From Candidatus Cardinium sp. cBcalN2 (GTDB taxonomy: Bacteria; Bacteroidota; Bacteroidia; Cytophagales; Amoebophilaceae): a stretch of 8,908 bases of DNA. The position numbers and the translations under genes are program-made. The notes under the pieces were generated by a model, which saw nothing but the letters and a program-made list of their open reading frames with translations, ran no database searches and had not been told where the DNA came from. The stretch is from the NCBI RefSeq assembly GCF_022810445.1, contig NZ_JAACGD010000029.1:1-8908 (forward strand), in the 5' to 3' direction. Of this stretch, positions 1 through 6,419 are shown in pieces; the stretch's first letter is position 1, and each line of letters starts with the position of its first letter.

Positions 1-84
1 TTTATCAAGAAAAAAGTAACAATAAAGATTTATTTTTTACCAGTGACATAAACAGATACATTTTTTCTTGATAAAAAATCAAGA
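1..84. repeat. Nested AT-rich inverted repeats at the left edge
   Basis: Positions 1-15 (tttatcaagaaaaaa) are the exact reverse complement of 61-75, with 45 bases between them. The right arm also pairs further on: tcttgat at 66-72 pairs with atcaaga at 78-84 across five A's. The two hairpins share arm sequence and are mutually exclusive alternatives. The repeat touches the window edge and may extend beyond it. It could be the edge of a small transposable element or an AT-rich terminator of a gene to the left. The pairing is certain and the role is unknown. Confidence 0.55.
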
Positions 85-156
85 TAAAAAAAAATTATAA
101 TCAAATAAAAATAATTAAAAATTCCTTAAGTTGACTCCATTACGTGAACGGAAACA
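81..156 (+). repeat. Left copy of a long inverted repeat (partner at 8827-8901)
   Basis: This stretch is repeated in reverse complement at 8827-8901. Positions 103-135 match 8848-8880 without a mismatch over 33 bases. On the inner side the match continues with single differences at 136, 142-143 and 152 through gtgaacgg to aaca. On the outer side it continues with a difference at 102 and a length difference in an A-run. Identity is about 90% by eye. Both copies have an AT-rich outer half and a more GC-balanced inner half. This is typical of ends of a dispersed element, but no transposase lies beside it in the window. Confidence 0.8.
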
Positions 157-310
157 ATACTGTTTGTTGATTTGTAATGAGCACTTTATGAACATTTTTA
201 CCCAAGTCTTGATTGTTTACTTATTATTATTTGCCCTAGCAAAAAGTTTATTTAAAAATGGCTTACTTAGCACTGAATTCAACAGACAAAAGTTTGGAGT
301 CACGTTCAAG
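157..310. other. Spacer between left repeat and murF, no supported gene
   Basis: The only open frame here runs from a TTG inside the left repeat (131) to 319. It would encode 62 residues with one hydrophobic stretch, and its end overlaps the 3' end of murF on the other strand. I recognise no family and see no ribosome-binding or promoter signal. Its start lies inside repeated DNA, so it is more likely element debris or chance. I found no strong hairpin plus T-run that would end the murF transcript. Confidence 0.5.
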
Positions 311-1615
311 CTACCTTAAAACCTCTACTAATGTATCTATAGCTAAATGGTGTGCAGCTTTTAATAAAATACCACTATCTTGAAAAGTATGGCTATTTAG
401 ATAATTCGCTAAACACGCTTTATCTGGGAAACAAGCTATTTTCTCATGAGGTTGTTGGCCAGCAGCAAAGGTAAAACAAGGACCACATAACAGTACGCGA
501 TCATAATCAGGTTGAAAAAGCTCTTGCACAATTTTTTTATGCCAAGCAGTAGTCTGGTTACCTAAATCAGCCATATCACCTAAAATAACGATACGGTAGC
601 CCACCTTTAATTGTAAAAGCGTATCCAGTGCTGCCTGAACGGAAGCCGGACTAGCATTATAGCTATCTATAATCAATTGATTGCTGCCTTTCTTGACTAA
701 TTGCATGCGTTGATTGGTAGGAACATAGGCTTGAATAGCTTGATGGGCTGCTGCACTATCCACATGAAAATATTTGGCTACGCAAAGCGCTGCTGCGATA
801 TTGTATATATGGGGTTTGCCTAATAAATGGGTCGTAACGACTACCCCTTCTAAGGATTTATAACGGATATAAGGGTCCTGACTCACCCACTCAAGAGGCG
901 CAAAGTCGTTAGGCTGAGGATAGGTAATGGGTTTTCTAAAGCGTCTACTTATAGTAGACAACCAGGGTACTAAGGTGTTTAAAAAAATGGTGCCACCAGT
1001 AGTGTAAAGGTAATCATATAGCTCACTTTTACCACGGATTACACCTCTTATATTGCCAAATCCCGTAAGATGTACCTCTCCAATAGCGGTGATCAAACCA
1101 TGGGTAGGGCGCGCTATTTTACAACATAATGTAATGTCGCCTAATTGAGTAGCACCCATTTCTATAACCGCTATTTCCGTATCCTGCCTCATAGCCAAAA
1201 GGGTTAAAGAAACGCCAATAGGTGTATTTAAATTACCCTTGGTTGCTATTGTGTTATAAGTGGTGCGTAAGGCAGCGTAGATAAGCTCCTTGGTAGTGGT
1301 TTTACCATAGGAACCCGTTATAGCTATAACTGGAAAGTGGTCGCCATATTGTGACCGATGGTGAGATGCTAATCTTGTTAAGGTATCAAGGCTGTTTTTG
1401 ACTAAAATATAGGAAGCGGATGGCCTAGCATAAGCAGGATCATCTATAATCACATAACTGGCCCCCTTTGCTAGGGCTTCTTGAGCAAAGGCATTGCCAT
1501 TAAAGTTAGCCCCCCGAATAGCAAAGAAAAGTGCACCTGGAGCACAGTCACGTGTATCTGTGGTTACAAGACGCGTGATTAAATATTTCTGATAAAGCGT
1601 TTCTATAGCAATCAT
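311..1615 (-). CDS. murF: UDP-N-acetylmuramoyl-tripeptide--D-alanyl-D-alanine ligase (MurF)
   Basis: MurF is the cytoplasmic ATP-dependent ligase that adds D-Ala-D-Ala to UDP-MurNAc-tripeptide, the last soluble step of peptidoglycan precursor synthesis. The 434-residue product has the usual length and three domains. An N-terminal substrate domain carries TTDTR then GALFFAIRG (18-35). The central ATPase domain has the P-loop TGSYGKTTTK (100-109), NTPIGVSLTLL (130-140), EMGATQLGD (152-160) and GKSELY (195-200), whose lysine matches the carbamylated position of Mur ligases. The C-terminal domain has NQRMQ (301-305), DSYNASP (317-323) and GDMADLG (346-352). Near the end, ILLKAAHHLAID stands where many MurF proteins have a KGSR-like motif. 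The ATG at 1615 is 29 bases past the stop of the upstream outer-membrane protein gene, suggesting a shared transcript. Its presence implies that at least the late cytoplasmic peptidoglycan steps are retained. Confidence 0.96.
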   Translation of the reverse strand: MIAIETLYQKYLITRLVTTDTRDCAPGALFFAIRGANFNGNAFAQEALAKGASYVIIDDPAYARPSASYILVKNSLDTLTRLASHHRSQYGDHFPVIAITGSYGKTTTKELIYAALRTTYNTIATKGNLNTPIGVSLTLLAMRQDTEIAVIEMGATQLGDITLCCKIARPTHGLITAIGEVHLTGFGNIRGVIRGKSELYDYLYTTGGTIFLNTLVPWLSTISRRFRKPITYPQPNDFAPLEWVSQDPYIRYKSLEGVVVTTHLLGKPHIYNIAAALCVAKYFHVDSAAAHQAIQAYVPTNQRMQLVKKGSNQLIIDSYNASPASVQAALDTLLQLKVGYRIVILGDMADLGNQTTAWHKKIVQELFQPDYDRVLLCGPCFTFAAGQQPHEKIACFPDKACLANYLNSHTFQDSGILLKAAHHLAIDTLVEVLR

Positions 1616-1644
1616 AGGTAATCCATAGAACGGTTTTCAAGTGA

Positions 1645-3174
1645 TTAGCTGTAGGAGACGAGTGTAGGTTTAGCCTCTGTTTTATTCTTAAAGGTATGAA
1701 TAGCCAGTTTAACCGATGGCACTACTTTTCCTAATAATGGACTATACCCCACTTTCAGTGCTACACCAGGCCATGACTTGGTAGCATGTTCTAGGTGTAA
1801 ACCCATCCCATAAGTATCTACAAACGTTTGATTCAATAGCTGATTATCCCGATTGTAAAGGGCTATAAAATTAGTAAATGCAAGTACAACAAATCGGATA
1901 GAAGATAATACAATGGGCATATGCAAGGTGCTGTCTAGATGCAGATTGAGCCTTGCATAGATAGGCGCTTGCAGGCTGTTGTCCACCTCAGGGGCCTCTA
2001 GGACTTCAGGGTCACGGTGCATGATACCCAACATGCGCTCCTTGGGCATACGGCACCCTATTATATAATCTATGGCCACAGATTGATGTGCACCGTTACA
2101 TCTTTGTATAGATGGACCAACATAGGCCAAGCCTAGTTTAAGTATAGCTTCTTCCCATCTATTTTTATGTAAAAAAGAACCTGATTCACAATTTATATGC
2201 ATATATCTAAACCTAGGTTTTACTATATTTTTAATACAATGCACGCCAATATAATGCCTATTGTTAAATTGACCTTTTTGATAACCATATAACATGGCTG
2301 CAGATCCTCCTTTAGGTAATTTTTCCAAATCATGCAGTGCATATAGACCACTTAATTTTTGATAAACATCCGCTACCCAACCTATTTTACCTAAAACAAG
2401 CGTATAATCGTGATACGATGTATTTTTGATAGCCGAAACAGGTAAAGCGGTAACAAAAACTTTCTTATAACCGCTTAGTCCAGTAATCCAGTAATAAGGC
2501 GCGTAGGATTCCTCGGTCGTGCTAGCGAATAATTTAGCCGCCCATACATTCTGGTGATCAAATCTATAGTTACTCCCTATCTGTTTATAATAGTCTCCGC
2601 CAAAAAGATAATGTCCATGTAACTTAGGCAATTCATAGGTGCATCCATATCCCCATCTTTTTTTTAGAAAAAACTGTTGACTGAAGCTATGTCCATATCC
2701 CCATGCATTAGCATGCATGATGGTAAGTAAGGGTCCTTCATCTAGGCTTACCCCCAAGGAGATCGGAAAGCGGTCTTTGGTTTTTATGATTAGATCAGAT
2801 ATGATGGGGTCGGTAGTTGGATCAACTATCTTACGCATAACGGAGACAGTTGCAAAGTAGGGCAGAGCCATTAATCTTTGTTTGATAGACAAGAGTGCTT
2901 TGGCATCAAAAATTGTTCCAGGCGGTAAGTTTATTGCTTTATCAATCAATGAGATATGTGTGGTAGGGGTCAGCCATTTGGCCAAACGTAAGTAAGGATA
3001 GGGTTTAGCAACCATTGGCTCCATAGCACCTGTAGATGTTATAGTAATGGTATTAAGTTTATAGGAGGGAACTTTAGCTTGATCTGCTTTTAGGCCAAAT
3101 GGTATACCAAAAGCCAGTATTAGCATAGCTATTAAACCTTCAAATTGCGCTATCTTTTTGTTTATTTTATGCAT
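1645..3174 (-). CDS. Omp85/BamA-TamA-like outer-membrane protein, single POTRA-like domain
   Basis: The 509-residue product begins with a basic N-terminus and a hydrophobic stretch (about 13-30, ending GLKADQ), read as an export signal. Residues about 75-135 resemble a POTRA domain: LPPGTIFDAKALLSIKQRL, LPYFATVSV, then a beta strand DLIIKTKDRFPI. From about 138 to the end the protein is rich in aromatic and glycine residues in short alternating strands (SLGVSLDEG, KKRWGYGCTYELP, FGGDYYKQIG), as in an outer-membrane beta-barrel. This order fits the Omp85 superfamily, whose members insert or move proteins and lipids at the outer membrane. BamA is normally much longer with several POTRA repeats, so this is probably a short paralogue, not the essential BamA. 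The last residue is not the usual aromatic, and phenylalanine occurs about 15 residues earlier. The gene lies directly before murF on the same strand. The fold is likely; the exact role is unassigned. Confidence 0.6.
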   Translation of the reverse strand: MHKINKKIAQFEGLIAMLILAFGIPFGLKADQAKVPSYKLNTITITSTGAMEPMVAKPYPYLRLAKWLTPTTHISLIDKAINLPPGTIFDAKALLSIKQRLMALPYFATVSVMRKIVDPTTDPIISDLIIKTKDRFPISLGVSLDEGPLLTIMHANAWGYGHSFSQQFFLKKRWGYGCTYELPKLHGHYLFGGDYYKQIGSNYRFDHQNVWAAKLFASTTEESYAPYYWITGLSGYKKVFVTALPVSAIKNTSYHDYTLVLGKIGWVADVYQKLSGLYALHDLEKLPKGGSAAMLYGYQKGQFNNRHYIGVHCIKNIVKPRFRYMHINCESGSFLHKNRWEEAILKLGLAYVGPSIQRCNGAHQSVAIDYIIGCRMPKERMLGIMHRDPEVLEAPEVDNSLQAPIYARLNLHLDSTLHMPIVLSSIRFVVLAFTNFIALYNRDNQLLNQTFVDTYGMGLHLEHATKSWPGVALKVGYSPLLGKVVPSVKLAIHTFKNKTEAKPTLVSYS

Positions 3175-3235
3175 AGATGGAGGCTTAGAAATTGACTAGA
3201 TAGAGCATATGGATCTAAATCACTGAAAGCGCCCT

Positions 3236-3258
3236 AACGCTATATAGCCAGTAGCGTT
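3236..3258. repeat. Short hairpin aacgcta/tagcgtt
   Basis: The arms 3236-3242 and 3252-3258 are perfect 7-base reverse complements around a 9-base loop. The site is 62 bases upstream of the outer-membrane protein start, so it may fall in that gene's leader or be an operator. There is no T-run beside it. Confidence 0.4.
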
Positions 3259-3374
3259 CTGGCTGAAATCTAGGATAAGGGCTATGCTAAACGTATAACG
3301 CCTTATTACCTAGAAATGATTGCCAAAATCATATAAACCATGCAAGATGTGTTTACCTGATAGGGAAGTTAGTG

Positions 3375-3405
3375 CTGAATGGATAGTAGCTACTAAACGA
3401 TTCAG
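3375..3405. repeat. 12-base palindrome within a longer imperfect stem
   Basis: Positions 3384-3395 read tagtagctacta, a perfect palindrome. It is bracketed by ctgaat (3375-3380) and attcag (3400-3405), which also pair. This gives an outer 6-base stem, an internal loop of 3 and 4 bases, and the palindromic core. It lies 73-103 bases past the stop of the DUF2795 gene. It could be a 3' end stabilising structure or a dimeric protein binding site. No T-run follows on either strand. Confidence 0.45.
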
Positions 3406-3477
3406 ATTAAATTACATATTGTTATTTATTTACCTCATTGTTTTTGATATTCAATCTTTAATATTTATTTTCACTGC

Positions 3478-3699
3478 TTAATACTCATCTTCATTAAAGA
3501 TAAAATCATCACCCGTTGGGTAGTCAGGCCATATTTCTTCAATACATGTGTATGGATAATCATCATCATCTAATTCTTCTAGATTTCTAATAACCTCAAA
3601 AGGAGCTCCTGACCGTTTGGCATAGTCTATTAACTCATCCTTAGTAGCTGGCCAAGGAGCATCTTCCAAATGTGATACTAATTCAAGTGTCCAATACAT
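3478..3699 (-). CDS. DUF2795 family small acidic protein
   Basis: The complete 73-residue product starts MYWTLELVSHLEDAPWPATK and continues with DELIDYAKRSGAP, then IEEIWPDYP and an acidic end NEDEY. This matches a short, strongly conserved Bacteroidota protein carrying the DUF2795 domain, in which APWPATKDELIDYA and EEIWPDYP are the hallmarks. No biochemical function is established for the family to my knowledge. It has no signal peptide or membrane segment, so it is expected in the cytosol. The central segment is very acidic (EELDDDDYPY). Its own promoter-like element (3772-3802) and an untranslated leader with a hairpin suggest independent transcription, divergent from the Lol-type permease. 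The ATG at 3699 is chosen because the conserved N-terminus begins there. Confidence 0.88.
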   Translation of the reverse strand: MYWTLELVSHLEDAPWPATKDELIDYAKRSGAPFEVIRNLEELDDDDYPYTCIEEIWPDYPTGDDFIFNEDEY

Positions 3700-3735
3700 A
3701 ATGCAAAAGTGAAAAATAAATTAAATTTAAACCGT

Positions 3736-3760
3736 GCTCGTGGTATCTTTTATACCAAGC
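3736..3760 (-). promoter_or_regulatory. Leader hairpin upstream of the DUF2795 gene
   Basis: The arms tggtat (3741-3746) and atacca (3752-3757) pair perfectly around a 5-base loop. The stem extends by gct (3736-3738) with agc (3758-3760) across a two-base bulge, giving nine pairs. If the promoter at 3772-3802 is used, this stem lies at the very start of the transcript. A role in mRNA stability or as a protein binding site is possible. No T-run follows it. Confidence 0.4.
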
Positions 3761-3771
3761 TTATTAACAGG

Positions 3772-3802
3772 CTAAAATAGAGTAATTTTTAAATTAATAC
3801 AA
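3772..3802 (-). promoter_or_regulatory. Candidate Bacteroidota-type promoter for the DUF2795 gene
   Basis: Read on the minus strand, TTG (3802-3800) is followed by a 20-base spacer and TATTTTAG (3779-3772). This agrees with the known Bacteroidota housekeeping pattern of TTG, 19-21 bases, then TAnnTTTG, with one difference in the -7 box. Transcription would begin near 3765 and leave a leader of about 65 bases before the ATG at 3699. The region is AT-rich, so a chance match is possible. Confidence 0.4.
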
Positions 3803-3881
3803 AAAATTTCTTTTATACTTGCTACCATAGCCTTAGTTCTAAAATAACTAGTTCATACATTGTACACATATCATAACTTAT

Positions 3882-5102
3882 ATGCAAATATCTTTTTTTA
3901 TTGCCCAACGTTATCTTAAAAAACAGGGCAAAACAACACTAATATATAGGTTATCTAAACTTTCTTGCTACAGCATGGGGCTTGGTACAGCTATTTTAAT
4001 AGTTGTATTAGCTACTATGAATGGCATGGAAAAACTATTGGCTACTTTATTTTATACGTATATGCCAACATTAAAAATAGAATCTAAAATAGGTAAAACA
4101 TTCGTTGCTGATAAACAATTAAAAGAAAAAATCATCGATCTTTCTGGTGTAACAGCTATTGTCGAAGTATTAGAAGCGACTGCGCTTATACGGTTACAAC
4201 ACCAACAAGCCCTTGTGACCATTAAAGGCGTCTCTCCTAATTTCATAGCAAGTGACTTTTATAAAAATTGTACCCGTATGGATGGCGTTAATTTTTTAGC
4301 CGAGGGTCAACCTCAAGCTATTGCGGGTATAGGACTTAGCCAATTTTTACAATGGTCAACTTCTAAAAAAACTGCTAAAAATAAGGTAACCGTTTTTTAC
4401 CCAAAGTCAGGTATTTACCATCTTCATAATCCATACAAGCGTTTTACCTTAGAGTTGGGTGGTTTTTTCTCTATAGCCAAGAAGATAGATAGCAGATATA
4501 TGATTATGCCTCTTCATTTTGTGGAAGATTTGACAGATGGTTTACATAAACGTACTTATTGGGAAGTGGTAATCCCAGATATGGCCGATCTAGAAAGTAC
4601 GCAAACAAACATACAAAAGCTACTACCAAATGGCTATAAGGTAATCAATCGAGAGGAACAAAATGAAACACGTCGTAGAGCTATTTTCATTGAAAGGCTT
4701 GCTGTTTGTTTTATTTTTGCTTTGGTATTGCTTTTAGCATCGTTGCATATTTTCTTTATGCTATGCATGTTGATACTACACAAGCAAAAAGATATCCATA
4801 TACTTGTTGCCCTTGGGGCTACACCTGATCAAATCGGTAGGGTTTTTTTCTATAATGGGCTATTAGTAGCTTTAAAAGGTATTTTGTACGGTCTTGTTAT
4901 TGGGTCTACTATAGCCTTTTTGCAGCAAAAATTTGGCATTGTTACCTTTACTATAGGGCATGCTAAGGTTTCATACCCTATAGAAATGCATGGATTAGAT
5001 GTTTTATATACAGTTATTGTAACTGTTTTATTCAGTCTGTTGGCCACTCTTTGGCCGGTAAAACGGGCTATGCAATTAGCCAGGAAGTCACTAAGTAACT
5101 AA
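3882..5102 (+). CDS. LolC/LolE-type lipoprotein-release ABC transporter permease (FtsX-like)
   Basis: The 406-residue protein has the length and topology of LolC/LolE, inner-membrane subunits that extract mature lipoproteins for transfer to the outer membrane. The N-terminal FFIAQRYLKKQGKTTLIYRL precedes membrane segment 1 (about 26-48, with MGLGTAILIVVLATMNGME). A large periplasmic domain follows (about 50-265), including IKGVSP (114-119). Three further membrane segments lie at about 273-298, 322-347 and 373-393, in the FtsX-type C-terminal domain. The cytoplasmic segment KQKDIHILVALGATPDQI (301-318) corresponds to the coupling region that contacts the ATPase. No LolD ATPase is encoded in the window, so it must be elsewhere. 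LolC cannot be told from LolE here, and many Bacteroidota have a single such protein. The ATG at 3882 follows an AT-rich leader. The metallopeptidase gene starts 32 bases after its stop. Confidence 0.85.
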   Translation: MQISFFIAQRYLKKQGKTTLIYRLSKLSCYSMGLGTAILIVVLATMNGMEKLLATLFYTYMPTLKIESKIGKTFVADKQLKEKIIDLSGVTAIVEVLEATALIRLQHQQALVTIKGVSPNFIASDFYKNCTRMDGVNFLAEGQPQAIAGIGLSQFLQWSTSKKTAKNKVTVFYPKSGIYHLHNPYKRFTLELGGFFSIAKKIDSRYMIMPLHFVEDLTDGLHKRTYWEVVIPDMADLESTQTNIQKLLPNGYKVINREEQNETRRRAIFIERLAVCFIFALVLLLASLHIFFMLCMLILHKQKDIHILVALGATPDQIGRVFFYNGLLVALKGILYGLVIGSTIAFLQQKFGIVTFTIGHAKVSYPIEMHGLDVLYTVIVTVLFSLLATLWPVKRAMQLARKSLSN

Positions 5103-5134
5103 ATGATTAGTATAGCCTAAAAATATAAGGTCAC

Positions 5135-6124
5135 ATGAATAATATAATTATTATTGCTTTATTCTTATTAAGTGCATATAATCTAACAGGATTTCAATGC
5201 ACTCGAGCTAGCGTTACTATGGGATCTAATGACCCAGAATTTAGTGTAGAAAAAAAAACGCCTAAATATAACATTCAAGAAGATGACATTACACCCAATC
5301 CAATTGTAGCCTACACTATTGAAAAGGACCAAATTTACCTTGACCGCGTCTTTCAACCTACATCCACATCTACCCTTCAACCTGTGCTATGGGCAAAGGA
5401 AACAACTAATCATGATAAACACCAGCGACTTTTCGACTTGTTTGCCCGTATCATCCCCCAGCAATACAGGAAAGGGATCAAATATTTTTCCATAATTGAT
5501 TCAAAGATAAATAATGTAGATGATATGTGTCTATACTGCGCTATAGGGCCTCAAAGTCAAGAATCTCTGGAATACTTTCGCCTTTACATGGCTTTTGACC
5601 TAGAAGATTATATCGGTGGTACTTACTTACCAAACGCAAGTTATAATACACTGGGCTACGATTTTCTTATTTATACAATGATCCATGAATTGGGTCATTA
5701 TGTAACAATGAATAACGAACAACACGACTTAGTAAACGGTTACTTTATTCCACATAAAAACTCAATTTGTGCGCAAATGCAACTTAGACCTTTTTATAAA
5801 CAAATCAACAACTGTAGTAAGAAACAATTAGCTGAATATTATAAAGAAATATTTTTCAAAAAAGGAGAGTTCGTCACGGACTATGCAACAGAGTCTTTTG
5901 CAGAAGACGCTGCTGAAACTTTTGCTCATTTTGTACTCACTGATGAGCGTCCTAAGCCAGGTCTTAACGGAGCAAAAGATAAAATGCTACTCTTTTATCA
6001 AGATCCCAAAATGGTCCAAATTAGAGCAAGTATTCGGGAAAACTTGAAAAACCTGGGCATCCATCCCAAACCTACCAAGAAGCTTGGTATCTGTGCAAGA
6101 TTACTAAAATATATTATAAATTAG
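5135..6124 (+). CDS. Exported zinc metallopeptidase, HExxH gluzincin-like
   Basis: The 329-residue product has a hydrophobic N-terminus (NNIIIIALFLLSAYNLTG, 2-19) that fits an export signal. Cys22 follows it, but GFQC is not a standard lipobox, so signal peptidase I cleavage is as likely as lipidation. The catalytic motif is MIHELGHYV (182-190), in which His184 and His188 bind zinc and Glu185 is the general base. About 65 residues later come FVTDYATES and FAEDAAETFAHFVL (246-268). This pattern of an FVxxYA segment followed by an ED-AE helix is seen in gluzincin peptidases, where a glutamate supplies the third zinc ligand; Glu257 or Glu261 would serve here. The arrangement recalls lethal-factor-like (M34-type) catalytic domains, though similarity outside the motifs is not evident by eye. 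It probably shares a transcript with the Lol-type permease. An envelope protease or a host-directed effector are both possible. Confidence 0.72.
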   Translation: MNNIIIIALFLLSAYNLTGFQCTRASVTMGSNDPEFSVEKKTPKYNIQEDDITPNPIVAYTIEKDQIYLDRVFQPTSTSTLQPVLWAKETTNHDKHQRLFDLFARIIPQQYRKGIKYFSIIDSKINNVDDMCLYCAIGPQSQESLEYFRLYMAFDLEDYIGGTYLPNASYNTLGYDFLIYTMIHELGHYVTMNNEQHDLVNGYFIPHKNSICAQMQLRPFYKQINNCSKKQLAEYYKEIFFKKGEFVTDYATESFAEDAAETFAHFVLTDERPKPGLNGAKDKMLLFYQDPKMVQIRASIRENLKNLGIHPKPTKKLGICARLLKYIIN

Positions 6125-6198
6125 CTGATCAAGCATAATGCGACGGTTGCAATAAATATGGAACATTGTTTTAGGTAGCTAAATGATCAACCAGCTTT

Positions 6199-6315
6199 TG
6201 ACATTACGCCATACACACCCTTTTTAAGAATTCAGGACTAGTAAGATCTGGTTTTAAAGATCAGGGGAAGATTAGTTTAGTTACATTTGCAAGTTGGTTG
6301 CTGATTTTCTAGTTT
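6199..6315 (+). other. Short open stretch, possible gene remnant
   Basis: Between a TGA at 6199 and a TAG a little after 6305, one plus-strand frame stays open for about 35 codons and reads HYAIHTLFKNSGLVRSGF, then KDQGKISLVTFASW. It contains no ATG. The composition looks protein-like, but I do not recognise a family, and a chance open stretch of this size is common. It may be the worn remains of an old gene or element. Confidence 0.15.
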
Positions 6316-6341
6316 TATAACTGGCTTTTCAGCAAATTTTT
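6298..6341 (+). terminator. Probable intrinsic terminator after the metallopeptidase gene
   Basis: The arms ttgctga (6298-6304) and tcagcaa (6329-6335) pair perfectly. Inside them ctagtt (6309-6314) pairs with aactgg (6319-6324), with one G-T pair, around a 4-base loop. A symmetric 4x4 internal loop separates the two stems. A run of five T's follows at 6337-6341. It lies 174 bases past the metallopeptidase stop and about 80 bases before metG, so it would isolate the two transcripts. Confidence 0.55.
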
Positions 6342-6419
6342 GTAAAAAGCTTCTTGCTTACTTAATTAATTCTTTAACCAAGCAAAACAGTACAATAGCT
6401 CATCCTTACTATTAAATAA

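Larger units (their letters stand above)
3175..3477. other. 303-base spacer with two hairpin-forming sites
   Basis: The spacer separates the DUF2795 gene from the outer-membrane protein gene, both on the minus strand. It holds a short hairpin (3236-3258) and a palindrome inside a longer imperfect stem (3375-3405), and no convincing open frame. Neither stem is followed by a T-run on either strand, so neither is a standard intrinsic terminator. The promoter of the outer-membrane protein gene should lie here, but I could not find a convincing pair of promoter boxes. Confidence 0.6.

Noticed and set aside
240..310. Terminator for murF on the minus strand
   Set aside because: Only a three-base stem can be drawn near the T-rich segment, too weak to call.
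131..319. 62-codon open frame on the plus strand at the left end
   Set aside because: It starts with TTG inside the long repeat, overlaps the 3' end of murF on the other strand, has no recognised family and no start signal. It is more likely chance or element debris.
3288..3295. Minus-strand TACGTTTA as a -7 box for the outer-membrane protein gene
   Set aside because: It is one base from the pattern, but there is no -33 element at a suitable distance.
4052..5380. Three minus-strand open frames of about 65 codons within the permease and protease genes
   Set aside because: All overlap well-supported plus-strand genes, show no family features and have no start context of their own.
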